Part shown: positions 1-7,161 of the stretch, piece by piece
Layout: the number at the start of each line of letters is the position of its first letter
How positions within the stretch are numbered: position 1 is the stretch's first letter
Origin: Pyrodictiaceae archaeon
GTDB lineage: Archaea; Thermoproteota; Thermoprotei_A; Sulfolobales; Pyrodictiaceae
DNA length: 20,210 nt
Reading direction: 5' to 3'
NCBI GenBank assembly: GCA_027046105.1
Contig: JALTZQ010000059.1
Location: forward strand, 1-20,210
Position numbers and translations under genes: made by a program
The notes under the pieces: model-generated
Database searches by the model: none
The model's input: only the letters and a program-made list of their open reading frames with translations
Told to the model about the DNA's origin: nothing

Positions 1-2
1 TT

Positions 3-278
3 CTATTCACGTTCCTCTAGTCTCCGCATGTAAACTACATAGGCCTCGTAGGGTGTCATGGATGCATATCGTTTGGCCAGATTGTAGAGAAGCTCTAATT
101 CTTCATCATTAGCATAATCTATGGGTTCGCCTCTATGCTCGTTTTCTCTCCATCTAATATATAATGCTTCAACTATTCGTTCAACCTCGGGATCACTATA
201 GAATGCAGCTCGTATCCATTGATGACCCCTTTCTATGCGTGCATCAATGAATTCTATTACACTCCTTTTATCAACCAT
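3..278 (-). CDS. Small conserved-looking hypothetical protein downstream of serS
   Basis: I do not recognise the family. From the ATG at 278 the product is 91 residues, charged (many Arg and Glu) and probably mainly helical, with no membrane segment, signal peptide or cysteine motif. The frame runs further upstream, but the ATG at 278 is preferred because it overlaps the serS stop codon (TGA at 273-271) by a few bases, a typical translational-coupling arrangement; the extra upstream residues would lie wholly inside serS and are rich in Arg, Gln and Ser. It is the last visible gene of the minus-strand run that starts with the cinA-like gene, so it is probably co-transcribed with serS. Function unknown; gene-ness is supported by spacing and by a protein-like composition. 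Confidence 0.7.
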   Translation of the reverse strand: MVDKRSVIEFIDARIERGHQWIRAAFYSDPEVERIVEALYIRWRENEHRGEPIDYANDEELELLYNLAKRYASMTPYEAYVVYMRRLEERE

Positions 279-1659
279 GGCTTGCCCTCTCCTTCTTGAT
301 TGGGTGAATAGCCTCCTTTGGTGCTTTTGGGAACATTTCAAGGTAGGGGCGTAGCACCTTAGGTATAACTACTACTCCATCCGGTTCTTGAAAGTTTTCC
401 AGGATAGCGGTTATAGTTCTTGTTGAGGCAATGGCAGTGGAGTTAAGGGTGTGCACGTACTCTTTTATCATTCCTTTACGTCTTACAAGCCTTATGTTTA
501 GTCTATAACTTTGCCAGTCCGTTGTATTACTTGCACTAACCATTTCGCGGTAACGGCCTTGTGCAGGCATCCAGACCTCCAGGTCATACTTTTTCGCTGC
601 AGGTGCACCCAGTTCACCAGCACAGATATTTACGATACGGTAAGGTAGACCTAGGCCTTGGAATAGTTGTTCTGCATTATGTATGAGTTCTTCGAGAATA
701 GTCCAGCTTTCCTCTGGCTTAGCAAACACAAATTGCTCTACTTTATGGAATTGATGTACGCGGAAGATGCCTTTGAGGTCACGGTTACCTGCACCAGCCT
801 CTTTCCTAAAGCATGGACTTATACCTACTAGCTTTATTGGAAGCTCTTCCTCACTTATTTCTTCATTCATATATAGGGCTGCAAGAGGATGTTCAGCTGT
901 AGCTATTAAATACAAGTCTTCATCTTCGATCTTATAAATAGCATCCTTAAAGGTTTCTATATCCACAACACCCATTACTACACGTTTACGGATCATATAT
1001 GGTGGGAGTACTAGCCTGTAGCCCTGCCTAGTCATATAGTCTAACGCGTATAGCAGTAGTGCTAAATCAAGCCATACTAAATCGTCAAATAAGTAATAAA
1101 AGCGTGAACCAGCAACTTCACCTGCCTTACGTGTATCACCAAGCCGGAGCACGTATTCAAGCATATCTGCATGACCTATAGGTTTCCACTCAATAACTTC
1201 ATAATCTACCCGAAAACCCCATTTTTCTGTTTGTGCCTTAAAAGCATCAATGTATTCCACGTATACGCGGGGTTTACCCCAGAACCTTATTGGCACGTTA
1301 TCATTCTCTGTTAATCCATCTGGCACACTCTCGTGTACAATATTGGGTAGAGAACGAAGTACATGTTCACGCTCAGCCTCAACAATCTTAAGTTCTTCAT
1401 CAAGCTTCTCTCTTAGCTTGAGAAGCCTTTTAGCTTCTTCGATTAACCTTTCCCTCTCCCTGGGATCCTTTGTTTCAGCAATTTTTCGTGTTATAACATT
1501 GTGTTTATGCCGAACCTCATCAACCTCTCTCTTCAATTTACGCCACCGCATGTCAAGTTCAATAGCTTGATCAACTAGTCGGGAATCCATCCCTCGCCGT
1601 CTCAGGCTATGACGAAGGATCTCTGGGTTTTCACGTAGATAACGCAGTATGCTCCACAT
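271..1659 (-). CDS. serS: Seryl-tRNA synthetase (class II, common type)
   Basis: Charges tRNA-Ser with serine in the cytoplasm. From the ATG at 1659 the protein has 462 residues, a usual SerRS length. Residues about 1-110 form the N-terminal helical arm (long charged coiled coil, about 30-105) that grips the long variable arm of tRNA-Ser. The catalytic domain follows: TAEHPL at about 254-259 (the serine-binding TAE loop), motif 2 with FRKEAG at 284-289, SASNTTDWQ at about 375-383, and motif 3 with [11 protein letters not shown] at about 412-422. This is the common SerRS, not the rare methanogen type. The frame is open to 1761, but those 34 residues do not look like SerRS, while the sequence from the 1659 ATG ([19 protein letters not shown]) starts as the family does. 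It lies 111 bases after the DUF59 gene and overlaps the next gene. Confidence 0.96.
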   Translation of the reverse strand: MWSILRYLRENPEILRHSLRRRGMDSRLVDQAIELDMRWRKLKREVDEVRHKHNVITRKIAETKDPRERERLIEEAKRLLKLREKLDEELKIVEAEREHVLRSLPNIVHESVPDGLTENDNVPIRFWGKPRVYVEYIDAFKAQTEKWGFRVDYEVIEWKPIGHADMLEYVLRLGDTRKAGEVAGSRFYYLFDDLVWLDLALLLYALDYMTRQGYRLVLPPYMIRKRVVMGVVDIETFKDAIYKIEDEDLYLIATAEHPLAALYMNEEISEEELPIKLVGISPCFRKEAGAGNRDLKGIFRVHQFHKVEQFVFAKPEESWTILEELIHNAEQLFQGLGLPYRIVNICAGELGAPAAKKYDLEVWMPAQGRYREMVSASNTTDWQSYRLNIRLVRRKGMIKEYVHTLNSTAIASTRTITAILENFQEPDGVVVIPKVLRPYLEMFPKAPKEAIHPIKKERASHG

Positions 1660-1770
1660 GGCCACCGCTATCACTCGTGGCTTTCTAGTCTCCCAGCACG
1701 GGGAGAATAAGTCTAACTTAGAACTAACGCGAATAAGAGAAATACTGTGACCCATAACCAATAATAGCGC

Positions 1771-2145
1771 CTAATACGAGTCTACGTACCTACGTATCCA
1801 TTCCTCTACAACATCATATCCAAATAGCTCCTTTAGTAGCTCTCTACCCTCGGGCGTTACTCTTCGAGGATCCCATGGAGGATCAAACGTCAGCTCAACT
1901 TCCACATTACGAGCTTCTGGTAGAGCTTTACGTATAGCATCCTCGGCTTGTAGTACTATCATATTTGCTATTGGGCATCCTGGGGCAGTTAATGTCATTA
2001 CAACCTTAATATCACCATCATCAGATATTTGGATATCATATACTAGTCCAAGATCCCATACATTAACTGGGATCTCGGGATCATATACGGTTTTTAATGC
2101 TTCAATTATTTTTCTCTTGGCCTCTTCCTTATTTATCCTAGGCAT
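1771..2145 (-). CDS. DUF59/MIP18-family protein (Fe-S cluster assembly or maturation factor)
   Basis: A 124-residue member of the MIP18/DUF59 family (SufT, PaaD and Cia2 relatives), which help deliver or repair Fe-S clusters on client proteins. Visible signatures are the N-terminal DPEIPVNVWDLGLVYDI (about 22-38), the core TLTAPGCPIAN (about 51-61) with the conserved Cys57, and DPPWDP (about 88-93). The length fits a single stand-alone domain with a short C-terminal tail. It sits between a small membrane protein gene and serS on the same strand, with short spacers, so co-transcription is likely. Which client proteins it serves cannot be read from the sequence; a general Fe-S maturation role is inferred from the family. 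Confidence 0.92.
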   Translation of the reverse strand: MPRINKEEAKRKIIEALKTVYDPEIPVNVWDLGLVYDIQISDDGDIKVVMTLTAPGCPIANMIVLQAEDAIRKALPEARNVEVELTFDPPWDPRRVTPEGRELLKELFGYDVVEEWIRRYVDSY

Positions 2146-2193
2146 ACAATCGACCCCTCTTTAACACGTGTTTAAGGGGTTTCATAAATTTAG

Positions 2194-2388
2194 CTATGCT
2201 CTTTTATATGCTATGATACCCGCTAAATATGCTAAGAAGGGTGATAAAAGCATTATTATAGCTCCATACCATACGAAAGGCTCTTGCCCTTTGGACCACA
2301 ATATAATGAAGGCTCCAAGCAATGCAACAAATACAATAACGGTGTGAAATGCTATTAGTCCACGCTTAACTCTTGGATGAATTTTCAA
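2194..2388 (-). CDS. Small two-helix membrane protein, function unknown
   Basis: A 64-residue protein with a basic N-terminus (MKIHPRVKRG) and two clear hydrophobic segments, about 11-31 (LIAFHTVIVFVALLGAFIILW) and about 39-61, joined by a short polar turn and ending in YKRA. By the positive-inside rule both ends face the cytoplasm. It starts with TTG at 2388 inside the end of the cinA-like gene (overlap 23 bases), behind a GGTGG-like ribosome site, so translation is probably coupled to that gene. I do not recognise a named family, and small two-helix proteins like this are common in crenarchaeal operons. Confidence 0.72.
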   Translation of the reverse strand: MKIHPRVKRGLIAFHTVIVFVALLGAFIILWSKGQEPFVWYGAIIMLLSPFLAYLAGIIAYKRA

Positions 2389-3184
2389 CTACACCACCTT
2401 CAGCCCCAACTAGCTTCACTAATTCCTCTATGACACGTATGGCCTTCAATCGAGCTTCATCACATGTATTAGCTGATGCAACCACACGTACATCTATAAT
2501 AGGTTTCCTAAGCTCTTCACCCTTGGGATGACTCTTTACGTAACAATCGCTACAAAGTTTAGAGGCCTTCCTCAACAATGGGGCAAGGCTTGATTCTGGT
2601 AAATTACGGACGATGACCCCCTCTTCTATGATACAAATATTTGGTAGAAGGGGTTCAATAGCATTAAGCACATACTCTCTAAACATAGCCTCCATCTCAC
2701 TAGGCACGCCAGGTAAAGCAAAAACATGATGTGTGCTGCTAAGTATGATGTGTATGCCGGGTGCTGTACCTACAGGGTTAGGTATTGGTCTTGCGCCTTC
2801 GGGTAAGTATGCCATTTTTTCACGATCTGGTGTTAAATGCAAGCCGACGGATCTATATTTCTCTCGGATAATGTCTAGTGCATCTCTATTAAGAACAAGC
2901 TTCCTATTCAAGGCCTTAGCAAGGAATAAAGCAGTTTGATCATCAGCAGTAGGTCCTAGCCCTCCTGTCGTGATAACTATGTTAGCCTTGTTAATTGCTT
3001 CTCTTAGCACGGGAATGACTTCATCTTCAATATCCGGTACACATATTATTCTCCTAACATCCACGCCTCGAAGGTGAAGTTCTCTAGCAAGAAATACACC
3101 ATTAGTGTTAACAATCCTACCTATTGTCAACTCAGTTCCTATGTTGATTATCCAAGCGGTCACTTGTACCAAAGTAAGTGTCAC
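2366..3184 (-). CDS. CinA-like / molybdopterin-binding (MoCF) domain protein
   Basis: A 272-residue protein with the MoCF/CinA N-terminal domain: WIINIGTELTIGRIVNTNG (about 11-29) and the signature TTGGLGPTADD (72-82), then PVGTAPGI and FALPGVPSEME in the middle. The domain binds molybdopterin in MoeA/MogA relatives; in CinA it belongs to a pyrophosphatase acting on nucleotides. The bacterial CinA C-terminal deamidase domain is absent, as is usual for archaeal stand-alone versions, so the exact substrate is uncertain. I keep the GTG start at 3184 because GGAG lies five bases upstream (3190-3193) and T-rich TATA-like tracts lie at about 3211-3230. A GTG at 3163, just before the conserved AWIINIG, is an alternative. 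It heads the minus-strand run that includes serS. Confidence 0.88.
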   Translation of the reverse strand: MTLTLVQVTAWIINIGTELTIGRIVNTNGVFLARELHLRGVDVRRIICVPDIEDEVIPVLREAINKANIVITTGGLGPTADDQTALFLAKALNRKLVLNRDALDIIREKYRSVGLHLTPDREKMAYLPEGARPIPNPVGTAPGIHIILSSTHHVFALPGVPSEMEAMFREYVLNAIEPLLPNICIIEEGVIVRNLPESSLAPLLRKASKLCSDCYVKSHPKGEELRKPIIDVRVVASANTCDEARLKAIRVIEELVKLVGAEGGVVENSSKS

Positions 3185-3255
3185 CTACACTCCAGCCATA
3201 GTTGGATAAGCTAAATAACTAAAATAAAATAAGAACCCCACTATTTTTTCTACCT

Positions 3256-3340
3256 CTCCCGTTCTCGGGCGCGCCGCCCCGCAAGACAGCCCCGTAGCAC
3301 CGGGGTAAGGATGAATAGCGGGGACTTGCCCCCCGCATTT
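3256..3340. ncRNA. G+C-rich, strongly self-complementary island: candidate structured RNA or IS605-type end remnant
   Basis: About 68% G+C over 3261-3340, in a window near 43-45%, and non-coding. Visible pairings: CCCG 3258-3261 with CGGG 3266-3269 (loop TTCT); CCCCG 3290-3294 with CGGGG 3301-3305 (loop TAGCAC); CCCCGC 3277-3282 with GCGGGG 3318-3323, enclosing the second hairpin; and, as an alternative partner, the same GCGGGG with CCCCGC 3331-3336 (loop ACTTGCC). The last two are mutually exclusive. Read on the plus strand, a G+C hairpin followed by AAGGATGAA resembles tails of archaeal tnpB genes, but there is no room for a tnpB here. Strand and identity are undecided; it does not match tRNA, and the spacer is too short for a full SRP or RNase P RNA. 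Confidence 0.4.
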
Positions 3341-3429
3341 CCCAACTTATTATTAAACCATTAGCACCTAACTGGATTGATGAGAATAACTGGGAATAAC
3401 TTGGCTTTGGTAATGCATAAGAACTTATC

Positions 3430-4767
3430 TCAATGTAATAATCTTATAATGGGTTCATTAAGTTCTGGTATGTCGAAAGTATAATGTATCTTTGTATAGT
3501 CTTTCCTAAATTCAATCACTTCTTGTGCTACCTTTGCCGGATCCTTGCGATCTATGAGTACTTTTCGCATGAAACGCGCTATTTCTTTCATCTCTGACTC
3601 CTTCATACCGTATCTTGTCATTTCTTGTACGCCGAGTCTCAGTCCACTAGGATTCTTGATAGCATCGGGGGGGTCGTAAGGTAGTAAGTTCTTATTCACT
3701 ATTATATTTGCCTTTTCCAGGGTTTCTGCAGCCCAGGCTCCTCCTCCTAAATCTCTTACATCAACTACAACCTGGTGGCTACGAGTGTAGCCAAGATGCT
3801 CACCTAGAACCTTAAATCCCTCCGATGCAAGTGCTTCAGCTAAGGCTTTGGCGTTCTTTACTATTTGATCAGCGTATTCTTCACCAAAGTATTTCATCTC
3901 AATAGCTGTTACAGCTAATGCAGGAAGTCTATGTAGATGGTGATTGCTTACGAATAGTGGAAAAACTGTTCTTCCAATCTGTTTTGCTAATACCTCGTCA
4001 CGTGTAGCAATGATTCCTCCCTGTGGGCCTGGAAACGTTTTATGAGTTGACGATGTGAGTATGTCTGCTCCCTTTTCAAGAGGATTATGCCAGCGTTTGC
4101 CAACAATTAGTCCAAGCACGTGAGCAGCATCGTATATAACTCGCGCATTAACAGAATGTGCCGTATCAGCAACTTCCTTTACAGGATGAGGGAAGAGATA
4201 TACACTTCCCCCGAGTACAACAAAAGCAGGTTTTACTTTCTCTATAAGCTTAAGCGCCTTATCAACATCGATATTCATGTTTTCAGAATCATAGGGCATC
4301 TCTATATGTTCAATACCTAGTGCACCAAGTGTACCAAACTTAGTATGACTTACATGCGCACCAGCTTGTACGGGCGCTATGACAGCCTTTGCTCCACACC
4401 CTCCCAGAACTTTAAATGCCACTGCATTAGCTATGGTACCACTAATAGGTCTAGGATCAACAATGGCGCCTCCAAGAAGATCGCCCATAATCTTTGATAC
4501 AAAGACTTCTATTTCATCAACATATCTTGTACCTTGATAGTATCTCTTGAAGGGTTTGCCTTCAGCATACCTATGCATCATATCGGTAAAGTATGTAGCC
4601 AAAGCGAGCGGGCTCATAACGTTTTCACTTGCTATTAAATTTATTGTCTCATAATGCCTCCAACGGTTATGGATAGCAGTTTTTTCTACGACGAAAGCTG
4701 CATCAGTAGGTAAATGCTTTAATACATTCTCCCAGAAAGGATCCAAGGCGGTTTCTGCCCCAAACAA
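3430..4767 (-). CDS. glyA: Serine hydroxymethyltransferase
   Basis: PLP enzyme that interconverts serine and glycine while passing a one-carbon unit to a pterin carrier (in archaea often a modified folate or methanopterin type). 445 residues, the normal length. Visible: [15 protein letters not shown] (about 41-55), the [14 protein letters not shown] region (about 67-80) with substrate-binding residues, YDAAHVLG (212-219) with the PLP-contacting Asp213 and His216, and the cofactor lysine in [12 protein letters not shown], Lys243. The start is TTG at 4767; a TATA-like TATTTAG centred near 4791 lies about 25 bases upstream, so the messenger may be leaderless. The first 25 or so residues are weakly conserved, so a slightly later start cannot be excluded. 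Confidence 0.96.
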   Translation of the reverse strand: MFGAETALDPFWENVLKHLPTDAAFVVEKTAIHNRWRHYETINLIASENVMSPLALATYFTDMMHRYAEGKPFKRYYQGTRYVDEIEVFVSKIMGDLLGGAIVDPRPISGTIANAVAFKVLGGCGAKAVIAPVQAGAHVSHTKFGTLGALGIEHIEMPYDSENMNIDVDKALKLIEKVKPAFVVLGGSVYLFPHPVKEVADTAHSVNARVIYDAAHVLGLIVGKRWHNPLEKGADILTSSTHKTFPGPQGGIIATRDEVLAKQIGRTVFPLFVSNHHLHRLPALAVTAIEMKYFGEEYADQIVKNAKALAEALASEGFKVLGEHLGYTRSHQVVVDVRDLGGGAWAAETLEKANIIVNKNLLPYDPPDAIKNPSGLRLGVQEMTRYGMKESEMKEIARFMRKVLIDRKDPAKVAQEVIEFRKDYTKIHYTFDIPELNEPIIRLLH

Positions 4768-4787
4768 CTAGGGATTGCCACAACAGA

Positions 4788-4795
4788 CTAAATAC
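4788..4795. promoter_or_regulatory. Shared TATA-like element between glyA and the divergent small gene
   Basis: CTAAATAC on the plus strand (GTATTTAG on the minus). Its centre is about 25 bases from the glyA TTG start at 4767 and about 40 bases from the ATG at 4831, so it could serve a leaderless glyA transcript and a plus-strand transcript with a leader of about 14 bases. The same octamer occurs at 11821-11828 between another divergent gene pair. The spacing rule is that of archaeal promoters; activity is inferred. Confidence 0.45.
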
Positions 4796-4830
4796 CTACA
4801 TCAGAGGCTGTAAGTATATGGCGTTCCGGC

Positions 4831-5085
4831 ATGATTAAAGCTCGCAATGTCAAGGAGATTATTCTCGAAAACGTTAAGCCCGAAACTATCATGGATCTCT
4901 TAAACAAACACAGACAAGTACACTTAAAGTCCATAGCCTTCGGCTTAACTATATTTAGGCTACGAGGTAGGATCTGCATAGCGTCTCATAACACCATCTA
5001 CTGTAATGACGATGTCAATGTCGTAGAAAAACTTCATAAAAAGCTTACTAATCTTCATAAAGTAAAAGTAGTCTTATTTGACTAA
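4831..5085 (+). CDS. Small hypothetical protein divergent from glyA
   Basis: An 84-residue product starting at ATG 4831. It is basic with alternating hydrophobic residues (AFGLTIFRLRGRICIAS, about 46-62), suggesting a small alpha/beta fold, and has two cysteines. No known motif. There is no strong ribosome site; the TATA-like element at 4788-4795 would give a short leader. It ends 12 bases before the convergent gene at 5098. No known family recognised. An antisense frame over 4788-4979 is less likely because this one is longer, better composed and starts with ATG. Confidence 0.6.
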   Translation: MIKARNVKEIILENVKPETIMDLLNKHRQVHLKSIAFGLTIFRLRGRICIASHNTIYCNDDVNVVEKLHKKLTNLHKVKVVLFD

Positions 5086-5097
5086 TAACAATAAACC

Positions 5098-5334
5098 TTA
5101 AATGGATACGTAGTCCTCTTGAGAAGTATATTGCCTCTGATGCATGAGCATCACACGAACACGCTCAATAGCTGCTTCAACAATATCGTAGGTTATAGGA
5201 AACCCTATCTTATCTTCATTCCGGACTAGGAGCCAATATGCCTCAACCTCAGTACTCCACTTGCCGCGATTCCTCATTAGTATTTCAGCGGCTTTCTCAA
5301 CAACTGACTTTAACTTCTCTTCGACCTTATCCAT
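5098..5334 (-). CDS. Small hypothetical helical protein
   Basis: The ATG at 5334 gives 78 residues. I prefer it to the GTG at 5346 because GGAGGTG (5344-5350) sits nine bases before the ATG but would overlap the GTG. A TATA-like TATTTTAG (about 5389-5396) lies a little further upstream. The protein begins with an amphipathic helix (MDKVEEKLKSVVEKAAEIL), followed by WSTEVEAYWLL and a charged tail; no cysteine or membrane motif. It looks like a small DNA-binding or adaptor-type helical protein, but nothing in it is diagnostic. The neighbour at 4831 is convergent and ends 12 bases away. Confidence 0.68.
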   Translation of the reverse strand: MDKVEEKLKSVVEKAAEILMRNRGKWSTEVEAYWLLVRNEDKIGFPITYDIVEAAIERVRVMLMHQRQYTSQEDYVSI

Positions 5335-5603
5335 CGCATTTAACACCTCCTATATCCATCTCCTAATTAGAGAGTATATGGACAGAAGCTAAAATAGAGT
5401 CTTACTAAAGCTCACCCACGTAAACACACGTTATCTTGATACACTTTAAACCTTAGAAAGTACTACTATCACCGTATTATTACGTCCTGCTCAAACCCAT
5501 TATCTCTCATCAAGAGTGGTTTGTACTTGAGTAGCATCGTAGCATGGTGGCTTAACCCTCTAAGCCCATCTTTAGGTGAATACTTTCGCTGGGGAGTCAG
5601 TCT

Positions 5604-6053
5604 GTGGCAGCCACAATTCTACATGTAAATAACAATAATAGATCGCAGTTCAGAACTCCTGAAACTAATACTTCAACAACTAAGTATAAAGGACTGCATA
5701 TTGATGCAAAGGCTGACATTGTGATTAAAGTGTACTTGGGCTTTGATCCTTTGAGTGATGATCAGCTCAAGGAAGCAAAGAAAGCAATTGAGGTTCTCGA
5801 ACAGTATGGTGTAGTAGCTGTGCTTGAACCCGTAATGGCTAGTTGGATGCATAGCGGGAGTATTGGTATAATTAGTGATGACTTGCCCGCAGTGGTTATA
5901 AATGGTCATGTGATTAGTTTTGGCCGTCTTGTGTATGCACAAGAAATTGTTGATGCAGCACTAGCGTTTCTGGGTGATACGGCATCTGAGGAACCGCCTA
6001 TAGTTCATGGCACTTTGAGTCCTGGAGAGTTTCTTTCTGCTGTGGCTGGTTAG
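5604..6053 (+). CDS. Thioredoxin-like-fold protein without a CXXC active site
   Basis: 149 residues from GTG 5604; GGGGAG (5591-5596) lies seven bases upstream. The first 35 residues are polar (Asn, Thr, Ser) and look disordered. From about 38 the pattern is thioredoxin-like: a strand (DIVIKVYLGF), a helix (DDQLKEAKKAIEVLEQYG), a second strand, then LPAVVINGHVISFGRL, which matches the cis-proline strand and turn of small thioredoxin-3-like or glutaredoxin-like proteins, and a last helix (QEIVDAALAFL). The protein has no cysteine at all, so it cannot do dithiol chemistry; a binding role is more likely. Fold assignment is inferred from pattern. It is convergent with the PfkB-type kinase gene and stops nine bases before its end. 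Confidence 0.65.
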   Translation: MAATILHVNNNNRSQFRTPETNTSTTKYKGLHIDAKADIVIKVYLGFDPLSDDQLKEAKKAIEVLEQYGVVAVLEPVMASWMHSGSIGIISDDLPAVVINGHVISFGRLVYAQEIVDAALAFLGDTASEEPPIVHGTLSPGEFLSAVAG

Positions 6054-6062
6054 ATTCCAGCT

Positions 6063-6944
6063 TCAAGACTGTATGAAACTGTAGAATGACTTAACCCTTA
6101 ATACTCTAACCGGGAGGGCCTCCTTTTCAACGAGTTGAACGAGCTCCCTATACGAGCATTTACGTTTAGCTATATAGCAGTAAACGGCATAATGTGCTGC
6201 CATGGTGGCTTTAAGTAAATCATATCCTTCTACAAGCATCATAGTAAGTACAGCACTAAACATGTCTCCCGAGCCAATAGCCGATATTCCTTTAATTGTT
6301 GGCCAATCGATGAGGTAAAGTTCATTGTCAAGCCTAGTGACAACCCCCTTATCGCCGAATGTAACTATATCTACAAGTCCCTCAATGAGAGGATCAAATC
6401 TACGACCTAGATCCTCGATACTAGCCTTGATAACTATGTTGTTACTTCTATCAAAATACCTTAACAACATAGGGTTATTCTCAATGATTTCTCCCAACCT
6501 CGTATAACCTTGTACATCAACTACTACCCAGTGGTAAGAACTCGCCATTTTATTAGGTAGATGTGTCGAGACCTCCCAGTAGACAGGTGCAACCAGTGCA
6601 GCTATAGCAGCATAATGATCGAGAACAGATGGTAAAGGACAGTTTGTTCGAGCATGTAGCTTTCTCCCCTCTTCAGTCTCTCGGATCTCAAAAGTGGTTA
6701 ACCCCTCAGTTAAGGCAACGAAGTCTACGTGCAATGAATAGGTTTTTGACACTTTGCTAGCATGCTTTGTACCGCCCAAACATCCTAACACACGTACAGT
6801 GAATGGTGCATCAAGGTAGTCTATGATCCTGGCTACAAATAAGCCAGGTCCGCCAACACTTAACCCTGTATCTGTAATATCGAGTGTAGGATTAGCATAT
6901 ACATCTATTACTATTTCATTGCTCCTCGGACTCCTCCTCAACAA
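6063..6944 (-). CDS. PfkB/ribokinase-family sugar or nucleoside kinase, substrate unknown
   Basis: A 293-residue kinase of the PfkB fold, which phosphorylates small sugars, nucleosides or related compounds with ATP. Visible are the N-terminal substrate loop GGPG (31-34), VDIVTFGDKGVVTR (about 191-204), and the catalytic and anion-hole motif IGSGDMFSAVL (223-233), in which Asp227 is the expected base; the family's usual GAGD is GSGD here. No substrate-specific signature is plain, and the protein is shorter and more divergent than ribokinase. The start is poor: the only usual in-frame starts are TTG at 6944 and 6941, inside the end of the zinc-finger gene (28-base overlap), so coupling to it is likely. 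Runs of GAGG nearby could act as ribosome sites. Confidence 0.82.
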   Translation of the reverse strand: MLRRSPRSNEIVIDVYANPTLDITDTGLSVGGPGLFVARIIDYLDAPFTVRVLGCLGGTKHASKVSKTYSLHVDFVALTEGLTTFEIRETEEGRKLHARTNCPLPSVLDHYAAIAALVAPVYWEVSTHLPNKMASSYHWVVVDVQGYTRLGEIIENNPMLLRYFDRSNNIVIKASIEDLGRRFDPLIEGLVDIVTFGDKGVVTRLDNELYLIDWPTIKGISAIGSGDMFSAVLTMMLVEGYDLLKATMAAHYAVYCYIAKRKCSYRELVQLVEKEALPVRVLRVKSFYSFIQS

Positions 6945-7155
6945 CTACTATTCGCTCCCTCCTCCAATCCCTACGTGCATGCATTGTGATGTGTTCTACT
7001 AGGTCACGAAGTGTGAAAAAATAGGAGGCTTTCTCGCCGAGACCACATATAGGGCATACTATAAGACCTGTCTCCCTATCTCTTTTAACCTTAAGACGAA
7101 TACCATGCTCCTCTAGTATAACATCCTCCCATACTGGTTCCCATTGAAGTGCCAT
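6916..7155 (-). CDS. Small archaeal C2H2 zinc-finger protein
   Basis: 79 residues. The middle holds one zinc finger, CPIC followed 17 residues later by HITMH (C-X2-C-X17-H-X3-H), in a longer-than-classical spacing seen in small crenarchaeal C2H2 proteins. The N-terminal part is a short beta-rich segment (WEDVILEEHGIRLKVKRD) and the C-terminus is basic and then acidic. Family knowledge suggests nucleic-acid or protein binding, but no target is known. It lies six bases after the geranylgeranyl reductase gene and overlaps the kinase gene, so the three form one tight operon. Confidence 0.82.
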   Translation of the reverse strand: MALQWEPVWEDVILEEHGIRLKVKRDRETGLIVCPICGLGEKASYFFTLRDLVEHITMHARRDWRRERIVVVEEESEEQ

Positions 7156-7161
7156 TGGTCT

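Noticed and set aside
1660..1761. N-terminal extension of seryl-tRNA synthetase to the ATG at 1761
   Set aside because: The 34 extra residues have no likeness to the SerRS arm, which begins normally at the ATG at 1659; the region also has a small hairpin (1690-1705) suggesting an untranslated spacer.
4788..4979. Minus-strand open frame antisense to the small gene at 4831
   Set aside because: It would cover the promoter spacer of glyA and has no ribosome site; the plus-strand gene is longer and better composed.
5453..5516. A box C/D-like guide RNA on the minus strand (TTGATGA, TTGA, GTGATAG, CTAA)
   Set aside because: Every box departs from the consensus by at least one base and the D box is CTAA, not CTGA. 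The whole 5347-5603 spacer otherwise shows only promoter and ribosome-site signals.
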